This document shows positions 28,101-35,705 of a DNA stretch of 64,000 nucleotides, one piece after another. The DNA lies in the NCBI GenBank assembly GCA_041874725.1, contig CP097466.1, forward strand, positions 4,092,001-4,156,000. Direction: 5' to 3'. A model generated the notes under the pieces. That model was not told where the DNA came from. It saw nothing but the letters and a program-made list of their open reading frames with translations, and made no database searches. A program made the position numbers and the translations under genes. This DNA comes from Duganella sp. BuS-21 (GTDB lineage: Bacteria; Pseudomonadota; Gammaproteobacteria; Burkholderiales; Burkholderiaceae_D). How positions within the stretch are numbered: the stretch's first letter is position 1; every line of letters starts with the position of its first letter.

Positions 28101-29670
28101 CGGAGCCGGCCGACAGCGCCGCCGTGGTGGTCGGGATGGTGTCCATCACCGCCGCCGTAGTGCTGGCGCTGAGCGAGCCGGGGTTGGTGAAGCCGCCCAT
28201 GGTGATGGCGCCGGTGTTGGCCACCGCCCCGCTATCGACCACGCATACGCTATTGTTCGGCAGGCTGTTGACGCAGTTGCCGTTGCTGCCGGCGTAGGCC
28301 TTGTAGGTGCCGCCGGTGCCGATCTGGGTGACGAACAAGGTGGCCACCTGGGCCGCCGTCTTGCTCTGGCCCAGCGACAGGCTGTTGAACAGGTTGGTGC
28401 TGTTGTACTTGGTGGTGCCGATGGCCGGCGAGCCGTTGCTGGAGGTGGTGCCGCTGAAGGTGACGTAGGCCGGCGCGATGCGCGCCGAACTGGCGCTGAC
28501 GGTGAAGCCCCAGCCGGCGCGCGAACTGTCGTTGACGGTCACGCAGTTGCTGACGTTCTTGGTGCCGGTGCAGGTCACCGCCACCACCGCCACCACGTTG
28601 TCGGCCGACAGCGTGATGCCGAACACGCTGCAGGCCGGCACGCTGGGCTGGCCGGTCGGCGTGCGCACGCAGGCATAGTATTGGTTGGTGGTGCTGCGCG
28701 CGATGATGTTGGCCGCCACCGTGCTGGCCAGGGTCTGCTGTTTGAGCGCGGTATTGGTGCCGGTGCCGGCGGTCATATTGCCGCTGGTGATATTGACGCT
28801 GCTGCCGCCTTCATCGATCGCGATGCCGGTGATGCTGAGCGAACTGGCGCTGGCCGAGGCGCCGATGGCGATGGTGCCGTAGGAGGCGATGGCCCCCGAC
28901 GGCGCCGAATAGCTCGGGTAGATGAAGCTGCCCACGCGCTTGCCCTGGCACTGGGTCAGCAGGCGGTCGCTGCACCAGCGCACCCGCACCGGCACCGGAT
29001 AGCCGGCCGGCGCCGCCGCGCCGATCGAGGTCGACTTGCAGGTCTTCATGGTATCGTCGGTGCAGAACTGGCCGACGCCGATGGTGTAGTAATACGGCCC
29101 GGTGGTGATGTCGGTCGCCGTCCTGTAGGTCGCGTCCGGATAGGCGTAGGTCGAGGTGTTGAACTGGCAGGCGCCGCCGGAGTTGCACCATTTCAGGTCC
29201 GGGTAGCCGGTGATCAGGTTGATGTTGTCGGTGCCGGTATTGCCGAACAAGTCGGCGCGGCGCGCGCCGAAGCCGTCGTTGCTGACCACCGTCCAATTGG
29301 TAGTGGCGGCGGCCGTCTGCTGCGGATAGAACGTGCCGTCGGCCTTGATCGGCACCTGATAGGAGATCGCCGGATTGTAGTACTGCTTGTTGAAGTCCGG
29401 GCTCATGAACGGCGGATGGCCGACATTGCAGGCCATGGTGCCGGCCTGCAGCGTGGCGCCGCTACGGCACAGGCCGTCGTTGACGTAGTCCGGCGTGTAG
29501 GTCTGCTCCATCGAGCCGGAGTTATCGAACAACAGCATCAGGTTGGGCTTGACGGTGCCGGTGCCGGTGATGTTCAGCAGCGGCACCTGGGCGATCTGGG
29601 TCGGCGCAGCCCCGGCCGGCAAGGCTGCCAGCATGGCCAACACCGTCAAAACGGAACGTAGCTTCTTCAT
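25120..29670 (-). CDS. pilY1: Type IV pilus tip/assembly protein PilY1
   Basis: A secreted protein of 1516 residues. A signal peptide (LTVLAMLAALPAGAAP) is followed near residue 50 by LLFDNSGSMEQ, a von Willebrand A-type MIDAS (DxSxS). A long Ser/Thr/Ala-rich variable middle follows. The C-terminal PilY1 beta-propeller starts near residue 1025 (GDIASSKPAYVREP, then GTVFVAANDGMLHAFDAANG and YGGDVLGAMWRFDL). PilY1 sits at the pilus tip and promotes pilus extension, adhesion and surface sensing in known species. A GAGGA Shine-Dalgarno precedes the ATG. It is the last gene of the minor pilin operon, 9 bp after pilX. Confidence 0.93.
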   Translation of the reverse strand: MKKLRSVLTVLAMLAALPAGAAPTQIAQVPLLNITGTGTVKPNLMLLFDNSGSMEQTYTPDYVNDGLCRSGATLQAGTMACNVGHPPFMSPDFNKQYYNPAISYQVPIKADGTFYPQQTAAATTNWTVVSNDGFGARRADLFGNTGTDNINLITGYPDLKWCNSGGACQFNTSTYAYPDATYRTATDITTGPYYYTIGVGQFCTDDTMKTCKSTSIGAAAPAGYPVPVRVRWCSDRLLTQCQGKRVGSFIYPSYSAPSGAIASYGTIAIGASASASSLSITGIAIDEGGSSVNITSGNMTAGTGTNTALKQQTLASTVAANIIARSTTNQYYACVRTPTGQPSVPACSVFGITLSADNVVAVVAVTCTGTKNVSNCVTVNDSSRAGWGFTVSASSARIAPAYVTFSGTTSSNGSPAIGTTKYNSTNLFNSLSLGQSKTAAQVATLFVTQIGTGGTYKAYAGSNGNCVNSLPNNSVCVVDSGAVANTGAITMGGFTNPGSLSASTTAAVMDTIPTTTAALSAGSGAPNPFVRVNIVSGRTYPKSIDRIDCAGATCTYNEEMTNFANWYVYYKSRLQMMKTSVGIAFSPITANYKVGYVKLSAAGAGGAIDIKPADFTGSARSTWYSTLYGTTTSGSTPIRTAMDNVGRMFANLSPYNYAAGQEVVQYPCQPNFMILTTDGYWNGSSTANVVNNDNVENTARFCTIAGGCTDKRAQSQPSISDVALHWYNGGSSTGTVSLRPSLEPDMTRPGSVPAAAGENTHLHMNTYALGLGVDGVMTYEPNYDTAPKPGGDFYNLITQAPSGCPWNAGGAYVWPDPDTGNTASTVQERVDDLWHAAINGHGKYFSAQDPKDVVNGLREALSNMQVRTGAAAAAATSTPNITLTDNDIFSATFTTVHWYGELTDRKIDTTTGDVMKTPSWSTSSTVGKSIATRKIKMMLPGQAPGTDPVDFTFDNMDSTTKAWFANKCGTLSQCTLLSSADKTIVNSGANMVDWLRGVQTYADDNLFRAYSSATDANGTIVPIVIGDIASSKPAYVREPHNNYPDLAYTDYKTDYANRPGTVFVAANDGMLHAFDAANGNERWAYVPRIVMSKLPALAGTTYGTNHQFTADGSPEVADVKINGQWRTMLVGGLNAGGRGYYALDVTDPAAPKVMWELCADAAVCPQHNEPELGLSFGNPQFGIWQGKWVVFLTSGYNNIPGTDGVGVGTGTGMLFIVEAATGNVLARAKTNSGDTTTPSGLAKITAISSDPLADAKVTYVYGGDVLGAMWRFDLTATSGAIAVLKMGDAGASKPITTRPDVTQCGVPVTSTDSNGVTSTKTTATRIVLFGTGRLLDVPDTSNTSVQTLFALKDSGNALGTIPTSSLVQQTLSVQGSSSNLTTYAVTNNPVDLTQKDGWYFNWNLNPGERMNLDPQIVSGVANVITNIPSSSSACSVGGTSNLYQVDVCTGQGVNGDPAGSTLSNTSAAVGFIIVRLPSGQLKLITTFADGSNSTVRTKELDTAEAHRVGWRRIKGE

Positions 29671-29679
29671 GATGATTCC

Positions 29680-30264
29680 TCAAGGGCCTTTCATGATGAC
29701 GGCTTGCGTCACCACATTGCCGCCGCGCGGGCCGGATACGCGCGCCGTCACCACATAGTGGATCTGCGCCGCGACGGCCAGGTTGGAAGCGTCGATCTTC
29801 ATGGTTTCGCCCAGCGCGCGCGGGCCGGTGGTGCCGGGACGCGGCGCCGTGGTCTGGCAGCGGTTGTTGGGGTTGTCGTAGGCGCCCGCCAGCATGCACA
29901 TGCGGTGAATCACGTACTGCACGCGGTTGCCGTCGGCATCGGCCGGCATGGTGATGGCGCCGTTCCAGAAATTCGGATTGCTGACGGTCCAGTTCTGCGG
30001 CAGCGTGGCCGTGTAGCCGGCCGCCGGCTGGTCGGCCAGCAGCTGGTTCTTGTTGGGCAGGTTGCGCAGATAGGTAAAGCCGGCGTGCAGGCCGGCGTCG
30101 GCGGCCTTGGTCAGCGCCGCCTCATACGCCAGGTTGGACGTGGTCAGCGTACTCGACGTGCTGGACTTGAGCAGGTAGATGCTGCTGACCATCATCACCG
30201 CCAACATGATCAGCATGATGGGCAAGGCGATGCCGCGCTGGCGCAGGAGAGTATGCGTAGTCAT
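29680..30264 (-). CDS. pilX: Minor pilin PilX
   Basis: A 194-residue type IV minor pilin. The prepilin cleavage site is after RQRG, followed by IALPIMLIMLAVMM. Residue 5 of the mature form is not Glu, which is usual for PilX-like minor pilins. A hydrophobic N-terminal helix then leads into a soluble domain. Together with PilV, PilW, FimT and PilY1 it should form the initiation complex at the pilus tip. Its start overlaps the pilW stop (30261-30264). Confidence 0.85.
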   Translation of the reverse strand: MTTHTLLRQRGIALPIMLIMLAVMMVSSIYLLKSSTSSTLTTSNLAYEAALTKAADAGLHAGFTYLRNLPNKNQLLADQPAAGYTATLPQNWTVSNPNFWNGAITMPADADGNRVQYVIHRMCMLAGAYDNPNNRCQTTAPRPGTTGPRALGETMKIDASNLAVAAQIHYVVTARVSGPRGGNVVTQAVIMKGP

Positions 30265-31475
30265 GGCCGGTATTGGGAGTTAAGGATGGGAACGATGGTC
30301 TCGAAGACCCGGTAGCGATAGCACTTCCAGCTGACCGGATCGCCGGCCACCGCCACCGCCACCGGCATCGGCACGGCGGCCACGCCGGACGGCACGGCGG
30401 TCGGGAACACGGTGGGCAATACGGTGGTGGCGCTGCAGTCGCCGTTGCGGTCCGGCTTTTCCACGGTCTTGCTGCGCGCCACCACGGCGATCCGCACGGC
30501 GGCGATGCGCTGATAGTCGCCGGGGCCGCCGTTGATGCCGTCGTTGTCGGCGTCCATCATCTGCGCGCTCCAGCGCGTGATCTGCATGCCGCCGTTGGCG
30601 GTCGGCAGCATCTGCGTGCCGTTGCCGGCCGGATTGGGATCGTAATTCGGCAGCGCACGGTTGTCGAAGCCGTACTGGGCCTTGATCGAGACGATGTTGC
30701 TGGCCACCGAGACGCCGCTCTCCTCGGCCCCGGCCAGGTCGGTGGCACGCAGCAGCAGGATGGCGTTCTGCACCGACCAGGTGTGGAAGTGCAGCCGGTC
30801 CGGCTGGCCCAGGTTGTACATGAAGGTGACGTTCTTGGCGTAGGCCTGCGTCATGCTGGCGGCCGCGTTGTAGCGATACTGGCCGCCGCCGCCCAGCAGC
30901 ATTTCGGCGCTGCGGCCGTTGGCCGGGTTGAAGCCGGAAATCTGCATGATGGTGCACGGCCGGTCCGGCGACTGCGGCGCCACCACCAGCACGTCGCCGG
31001 GGTTGTAGCCGTACGGGGCGCCCTGCGCGCCGACCACGAAGCTCTCGCCGCCGTAATCGGCCGTCATCAGCATGGAGCCGACACCGGCATTTGAGTTGCC
31101 GCTGTTGAATGAAATGACGTCCGGCGCGGTGCCGTTGGACTCGATCACCACCGGCGCCAGCGGCGTGACATCGACGCCGCCCTGCTTGGCCGTCATCAGC
31201 GCATAGCCGCGCTGGTCGCTGAAGACGGTGTTGCAGCCGTTGACGGTGCGGTCGTTCAGGCCCCAGCCGGCGGTGCCGGCGTCGTTACTGAGCGAGAACA
31301 TGGCCAGCATGCCGTTCTGCATGGAATCGGAACCGCCGACGGCGGCGTCCTTGTTGGCCTCGCCGCTGATGACCAGGCGCGTGGCGAACAGCAACGCCAG
31401 CATGCCGATCACCACGCTGACCATCAGCTCCACCAGCGAGAAGCCGCCGTAGCGGCGTTGGGTAGGGGTTTTCAT
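30261..31475 (-). CDS. pilW: Minor pilin PilW
   Basis: A 404-residue minor pilin with a class III prepilin leader (RRYGG, then FSLVELMVSVVIGML with Glu5). The large C-terminal domain is typical in length for PilW (GspJ-like). Order within fimT-pilV-pilW-pilX-pilY1 supports the name. The ATG lies one base after the pilV stop codon. Confidence 0.88.
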   Translation of the reverse strand: MKTPTQRRYGGFSLVELMVSVVIGMLALLFATRLVISGEANKDAAVGGSDSMQNGMLAMFSLSNDAGTAGWGLNDRTVNGCNTVFSDQRGYALMTAKQGGVDVTPLAPVVIESNGTAPDVISFNSGNSNAGVGSMLMTADYGGESFVVGAQGAPYGYNPGDVLVVAPQSPDRPCTIMQISGFNPANGRSAEMLLGGGGQYRYNAAASMTQAYAKNVTFMYNLGQPDRLHFHTWSVQNAILLLRATDLAGAEESGVSVASNIVSIKAQYGFDNRALPNYDPNPAGNGTQMLPTANGGMQITRWSAQMMDADNDGINGGPGDYQRIAAVRIAVVARSKTVEKPDRNGDCSATTVLPTVFPTAVPSGVAAVPMPVAVAVAGDPVSWKCYRYRVFETIVPILNSQYRP

Positions 31476-31476
31476 G

Positions 31477-31914
31477 TCAGCGCGCGATATAGGAAGTCAC
31501 CCGGTGGCGGTTCGGCTCGCTCTTGGCCTTGAGCCGCCAGCGGATGGAAATATCGACCTGGTAGCGGCTCTGCGCCGGCTGATCCTGCACCTGCACCGAC
31601 AGCACGGCGCCGGGAATATTCTTGCGCGTCTCGGTGGCCCACGCGGCCAGCTGGGCATTCGGGGTGCCGCCTTCGGCCAGCCCGTACATGCCGGCATTGG
31701 GCACGTCGGCGTTGATCACGCCGATCAGTTTCTCGGCCGCCAGCGTGGCTTCGGCGCGCATGCCGGCGTCCGACAGCGCCGAGTAGGCGCGCGCCTGCAA
31801 GCCGACCGTGCCCAGCAGGCCGATGCCGAGGATGACGATGGCCAGCATCGATTCCAGCAGGGCGATACCGCCCTGGCGTCGGCCTGCAGCTTGACGTTTG
31901 GCGCAGGGGTTCAT
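31477..31914 (-). CDS. pilV: Minor pilin PilV
   Basis: A 145-residue minor pilin. The start was taken at the ATG 31914 (MNPCAKRQ), which overlaps the fimT stop by 4 bp; an upstream frame start only adds unlikely residues. The leader ends RQGG and the mature part begins IALLESMLAIVILGIG, with Glu5. A short soluble domain ends in SIRWRLKAKSEPNRH. It should join PilW, PilX, FimT and PilY1 in the priming complex. Confidence 0.87.
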   Translation of the reverse strand: MNPCAKRQAAGRRQGGIALLESMLAIVILGIGLLGTVGLQARAYSALSDAGMRAEATLAAEKLIGVINADVPNAGMYGLAEGGTPNAQLAAWATETRKNIPGAVLSVQVQDQPAQSRYQVDISIRWRLKAKSEPNRHRVTSYIAR

Positions 31915-32555
31915 GGCGGGCAGGCCCGGTTGTCGCTGACCGCCAGCGTCGGATCGCACTTGGTGGCCATGCCGGCCAGCGTGACGCTGAGCGCCACCAC
32001 CGGCACCTCGTGGGCATAGTTGCTCGATGGATCGAGTCGCAGCTGGGTCAGCCTGTCGTCGAAGGCGGTGTTCACCCAGCCGGTGGCGGTGTAATACACC
32101 TGCGACGCACCCACCGGCAGCGTGGTCGGCTGCAGCACCTCGGACGACGGCAGCGCATCGGCCGAGCGGTAGATCGAGCGGAAGCCGGACCCGCCCTCCG
32201 GGTCGTTGGCGGCGGGCGCCGCCGTGGTGGACCAGCTATCGTCGTCGGCCCCGCAGGTATTATTGAGGCCGACAAAGCAGAGGTCCACCTGCCAATCCAT
32301 CTGGCCGGTATTGGTGTTGGGCGTGAGCGAAATGCGGCTGAAGGCGTTGTGCGCCACCGCCTGCCGGCGCGCCATGCTGAAGCCCTCGGCATAAAATTCG
32401 CTGGCGCCGCGCGCGCGGTTGGTCAGCAGCCAATTGCTGGCGTTGGGGATGCCGATCGCCAGCATGATGCCGAAGATGGTGATCGTCACCAGCAGCTCGA
32501 TCAGCGTGAAGCCGGCCCTGCTGCGAGGTCCCGGTGGCGGGCTTAGTTTGAACAT
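31911..32555 (-). CDS. fimT: Minor pilin FimT/GspH type
   Basis: A 214-residue pseudopilin of the FimT/GspH type. The leader ends SRAG, and the mature part begins FTLIELLVTITIFGIMLAIG. The soluble part is beta-rich, with paired cysteines (LCFVGLNNTCG; KCDP…ACPP) that could form disulfides. The start ATG at 32555 overlaps the end of pilE by 13 bp. FimT is linked to DNA uptake in some species; that is only a family-level hint here. Confidence 0.82.
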   Translation of the reverse strand: MFKLSPPPGPRSRAGFTLIELLVTITIFGIMLAIGIPNASNWLLTNRARGASEFYAEGFSMARRQAVAHNAFSRISLTPNTNTGQMDWQVDLCFVGLNNTCGADDDSWSTTAAPAANDPEGGSGFRSIYRSADALPSSEVLQPTTLPVGASQVYYTATGWVNTAFDDRLTQLRLDPSSNYAHEVPVVALSVTLAGMATKCDPTLAVSDNRACPP

Positions 32556-32971
32556 GCTCCACCCTTGCGGTCGACCCAGCACACGGCGCTGGTGCCCCAG
32601 CCGCTCGGGCTGCCGGTAGTGGCGCGGGTGCCGCCCTCGTTGAGGGTGTAGACGAAGCCGGCCATCTTGCCGGTGCCGGTGGCGGTCAGCGTGTAGGTGG
32701 ATACGGTGGCGCCGCTGAGCGCGTAAGTGAAGTTGGCGGTGGTACCGGGGAAGCTGGGCGAGCCGTCGAAGTTCACATAGCTGCGGTTGTTGGCCCAGTA
32801 CTGTTCAGCCGCCGGCTGCGCGCCGCCGAGCGCGGTGAAGGCTTCGTTCAGACGGCCCCGGGTAACGTAATCGCTGTAGGCCGGCACCGCCACCGCCATC
32901 AGGATGCCGACGATGGCCACCGAAATCATGATTTCGATCAGGGTGAAACCGCGTTGCAGATGTTTTGTCAT
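32543..32971 (-). CDS. pilE: Type IV pilin PilE-like
   Basis: A 142-residue type IVa pilin-like protein. A short leader ending QRG is followed by FTLIEIMISVAIVGILMAVA (Glu5). The middle carries the RLNEAF and AEQYWANNRSY pattern of PilE/PilA, and a C-terminal disulfide pair (CWVDRKGGAC) is present. Start set at ATG 32971 with an AAGGGACAGGG Shine-Dalgarno; an upstream in-frame start would add an unusual leader. It is the first gene of the minor pilin operon, so it is more likely a PilE-type minor pilin than the main pilus subunit. Confidence 0.85.
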   Translation of the reverse strand: MTKHLQRGFTLIEIMISVAIVGILMAVAVPAYSDYVTRGRLNEAFTALGGAQPAAEQYWANNRSYVNFDGSPSFPGTTANFTYALSGATVSTYTLTATGTGKMAGFVYTLNEGGTRATTGSPSGWGTSAVCWVDRKGGACSN

Positions 32972-33032
32972 GGCCCTGTCCCTTGTATAAATAAATCCTA
33001 CAAGAAACAGTGTAGCGCGCCAGCCTTGCATT

Positions 33033-33065
33033 TCCCTGAGGAAACCCTGACAAATTCCTGACAAA
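33033..33065 (-). promoter_or_regulatory. Three tandem 11-bp direct repeats upstream of pilE
   Basis: On the minus strand three units follow each other with exact 11-bp spacing: TTTGTCAGGAA, TTTGTCAGGGT and TTCCTCAGGGA. One-helical-turn direct repeats are the classic site form of OmpR/PhoB-family response regulators, and such a regulator is encoded about 1 kb upstream on the same strand. A possible -10 (TACACT, 33009-33014) lies 18 bp after the last unit. Confidence 0.65.
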
Positions 33066-33083
33066 CGCACAGATTCTGCAAAT

Positions 33084-34070
33084 TTAGTTGAATTTCACGC
33101 TGAACAGGGCTCCCTGGCCGCTGGGCGCAGCGCTCAGCGTCAGCCGCGCACCGTGGACCATGGCGATGTCGCGCACGATGGCCAGGCCCAGGCCGCTACC
33201 GTGGGTCTTGTCGTCTAATCGAACGTAGCGGCTGAACACCTGCTCGCGCTTGGCCGGCGGAATGCCGGGGCCGTTGTCCTCCACCGTCAGCAGGCCGGGG
33301 CCCACCGTCACCGTGACCGTGCCATGCGGCGGCGTGTAGCGGATGGCATTGTCGATCAGGTTGTCGATCAGGTCGCGCAGCAGGAAGCGGTCGCCGCTGA
33401 TGGTCACCGGCTGCAAGTCGAAACCGATGTCGATCGCCTTCAGCGTGGCCTGGTCGACGAAGGATTGCACGGCCTCGGCCACCAGAGCGTCCAGCGCCAG
33501 CGGTTCCAGGCGGGCCTTTTCGAACTGGTGCGGCTCGGCCCGCGCCAGCGCCAGCAACTGGTTGGTCTGCCGTATCATGCGCTCGGTGGCCGACAGCATC
33601 AGCCGCACCGACTGCGCGGTCTCCGCCTCGTCGTGGCGCGCGCCCAGCCATTCGAGCTGGGTCTTCAGGCCGGCCAGCGGCGTGCGCAGCTGGTGCGCCA
33701 CATTGGCCAGGAAATCCTGCCGTGCCTGCGCGCCCTCGCCCACCTTGGCCAGCAGGCCGTTGAAGGCGCCCACCACCGGTTCCAGTTCGTAGGGCACGTC
33801 GTCGGCGGCGATGGGTGCCAGGTCGTCGCCCTCGCGCTGGTTGAGCCGCGACCGCAAGCGGTTCAGCGGCCGCAGGCCGTTGCTGACCGAGAACCAGACC
33901 AGGCCCACGCAGGCCAGCGCGAACACGATCTCCACCAGCACCAGCGTGCGCAGCACCGCCTGGCGCAGATGCGGCGAGGCCAGCATGTAGGCCAGGGCGC
34001 CGGCGCCGAGATTCATCAACAGCACCGGCGGGATTACCCAGCGCAGCAGCCGCAGCCGGATGCTGGTCAT
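33084..34070 (-). CDS. Sensor histidine kinase lacking a periplasmic sensor domain
   Basis: A 328-residue histidine kinase. Two transmembrane helices (about 13-31 and 41-61) are separated by only about ten residues, so there is no room for a periplasmic sensor fold. A short HAMP-like linker follows (GLRPLNRLRSRL). The H-box is FLANVAHQLRTPLAGL with phospho-acceptor His126. The ATPase has N-box DNLIDNAIRY, G1 VEDNGPGI and G2 GSGLGLAIV. It resembles TctE/QseC-type kinases, which normally carry about 110-130 sensor residues between the helices. Its ATG overlaps the response-regulator stop (34067-34070). Confidence 0.92.
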   Translation of the reverse strand: MTSIRLRLLRWVIPPVLLMNLGAGALAYMLASPHLRQAVLRTLVLVEIVFALACVGLVWFSVSNGLRPLNRLRSRLNQREGDDLAPIAADDVPYELEPVVGAFNGLLAKVGEGAQARQDFLANVAHQLRTPLAGLKTQLEWLGARHDEAETAQSVRLMLSATERMIRQTNQLLALARAEPHQFEKARLEPLALDALVAEAVQSFVDQATLKAIDIGFDLQPVTISGDRFLLRDLIDNLIDNAIRYTPPHGTVTVTVGPGLLTVEDNGPGIPPAKREQVFSRYVRLDDKTHGSGLGLAIVRDIAMVHGARLTLSAAPSGQGALFSVKFN

Positions 34071-34735
34071 GCGGTCGCCTCCAGCATGTAACCGAAACCG
34101 CGGATGGTGCGGATGGTGACGCCGGCGTCGGCCAGCTTGAGCCGCAGGCGCGAGATGTAGACTTCCACCGCGTTCAGCGTCAGGTCGTCGCCCCAGGGCA
34201 GGATGGCGTCGATGATCTGCTGCTTGGACACTACCCGCGCAGCGTGCTGCAACAGATATTCCAGCACCGCCCATTCGCGCACCGACAGCTCGACCACCTT
34301 GTCGCCGACGCGGGCGCGCTTGGCGGCCAGATCCAGCGCCAGCTGGCCCAGCGCCAGCGCCGCCTGCGGCGCCGTGTGGCGGCGCGCCAGCGCCTTGACG
34401 CGGGCCACCAGCTCGGCGGTGGCGAAGGGCTTGACCAGGTAATCGTCGGCGCCCTGTTCCAGCCCGCGCACGCGGTCCTCGACCGCATCGCGCGCCGTCA
34501 GCAGCAATACCGGCACGGCGCTGCCGCGCGCGCGCAGGCGGCGCACCACTTCGAAGCCGTCCATGCCGGGCAGGCCGATGTCGAGCACCACCACCTCGGC
34601 CTGCACCGCGCGCTGTAGGAGCTGGTCGGCCTGGGCGCCGTTGCCGACCACCTCCACCACCATGCCGTGGCTGCCCAGCACGCGGCTCAGGCCGTCGGCC
34701 AATACCGCATCGTCTTCCACCACCAGTACATGCAT
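34067..34735 (-). CDS. OmpR-family response regulator (TctD/QseB-like)
   Basis: A 222-residue regulator with a receiver domain (acidic pocket Glu7/Asp8/Asp9, phospho-acceptor Asp52 in VVLDIGLPGMDG, Thr in LLTARD, Lys in DYLVKPF) and an OmpR-type winged helix with VELSVREWAVLEYLL and VEVYISRLRLKL. It is cognate to the kinase whose gene overlaps it by 4 bp. The pilus operon lies directly downstream on the same strand, and a triple direct repeat of suitable form precedes pilE, so pilus control is a reasonable inference. Confidence 0.93.
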   Translation of the reverse strand: MHVLVVEDDAVLADGLSRVLGSHGMVVEVVGNGAQADQLLQRAVQAEVVVLDIGLPGMDGFEVVRRLRARGSAVPVLLLTARDAVEDRVRGLEQGADDYLVKPFATAELVARVKALARRHTAPQAALALGQLALDLAAKRARVGDKVVELSVREWAVLEYLLQHAARVVSKQQIIDAILPWGDDLTLNAVEVYISRLRLKLADAGVTIRTIRGFGYMLEATA

Positions 34736-34891
34736 AATCGTGCGCCGCGTCGTCAGGAGTTATGCCATTATGCCGCTGCGTTGACGAGAAAGACAGGCCC
34801 CCTTGTAGGAACAAGACTACAGGCCGACCTGTCCTGCGCCTACGGTTGGGCGTCCCCCTATCTTATGTTCGCCAATTAACAATCCTCATAA

Positions 34892-34911
34892 AGTTACGTC
34901 AACACGTAACT
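34892..34911. promoter_or_regulatory. Perfect palindrome upstream of the Crp-like gene
   Basis: AGTTACG-N6-CGTAACT (34892-34911) is a perfect 7+7 inverted repeat that ends 15 bp before the Crp-like start codon. Its size and symmetry suit a dimeric helix-turn-helix regulator, possibly the adjacent one acting on itself. Confidence 0.6.
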
Positions 34912-34925
34912 AGCTTGTGAGGATC

Positions 34926-35705
34926 ATGATGAACAACACCCAAGTCAACGCAATTCAGAACAACGCCTACAAAATTGCGTCCCGGCCTGCGGTCACCTAC
35001 AGCGGCGCCCAACAGAACGAATTGCTGGGAGCGCTGCCGCGCGACGTCCTCGAATCCCTGTTTGAACACCTGGAGCTGATACAACTGCCGTTTGGCCAGG
35101 AACTGTTTGAATTCGGCAGCGCCATGGAATATGTACACTTCCCGACCACCGCCATCGTCTCCTTGTTGTACGTTATGGAAGACGGCGCCACCACCGAGAT
35201 CGCCGTGGTCGGCCATGAAGGCGTGGTAGGCGTATCGCTGTTCGAAGGCGAGCGCGCCATGTGCAGCGCCGTGGTGCAGGCGGCCGGCTACGGCTACCGC
35301 ATGAAGGCGCAGCACCTGCGCGACGCCTTCGCCAAGGGCGGCGCCCTGCCGGCGCTGCTGATGCGCTACAACACCGCCCTGTTCGCGCAAATGGCGCAGA
35401 ACGCCGTCGGCGGCCGCCACAGCTCGATCGAACAAAAACTGTGCCGCTGGCTGCTGGACCGCCTGGACCGCTCGCCATCGAACGCCTTGAAGGTGACCCA
35501 GGAAATGATTTCCATCATGCTCGGCGTGCGCCGCGAAAGCATTACCGCCGCCGCCGGCAAGCTGCAGGACGACGGCCTGATCACCTACCGTCGCGGCAAT
35601 ATCACCGTGCTTGATCGCTCAGGCTTGGAGGCGTATGCGGGCGAGTGCTATAAGGTAGCGAAGACGGAGTTTGATCGTCTGCGGGTTGATGTAGCGCGCT
35701 GCTGA
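34926..35705 (+). CDS. Crp/Fnr-family transcriptional regulator
   Basis: A protein of about 259 residues with an N-terminal cyclic-nucleotide-binding-type beta roll. The usual cAMP phosphate-binding signature is not recognisable, so cAMP is not assumed as ligand. A C-terminal Crp-type helix-turn-helix has VTQEMISIMLGVRRESITAA as the recognition part and a wing LITYRRGNITVLD. The start is one of two adjacent ATG codons (34926 or 34929) behind a GTGAGGATC Shine-Dalgarno. The last 104 bp overlap, on the opposite strand, the 3' end of the CHASE3-type kinase gene. Confidence 0.88.
   Translation: MMNNTQVNAIQNNAYKIASRPAVTYSGAQQNELLGALPRDVLESLFEHLELIQLPFGQELFEFGSAMEYVHFPTTAIVSLLYVMEDGATTEIAVVGHEGVVGVSLFEGERAMCSAVVQAAGYGYRMKAQHLRDAFAKGGALPALLMRYNTALFAQMAQNAVGGRHSSIEQKLCRWLLDRLDRSPSNALKVTQEMISIMLGVRRESITAAAGKLQDDGLITYRRGNITVLDRSGLEAYAGECYKVAKTEFDRLRVDVARC

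Noticed and set aside
26170..29661. 1163-codon open frame antisense to pilY1
   Set aside because: Same GC-skew effect. The pilY1 frame has a signal peptide, MIDAS and propeller motifs.
33084..34814. Fusion of response regulator and kinase as one 576-residue protein
   Set aside because: The N-terminal part of that frame is the wrong frame of the response-regulator gene. The kinase starts at ATG 34070, overlapping the regulator stop.
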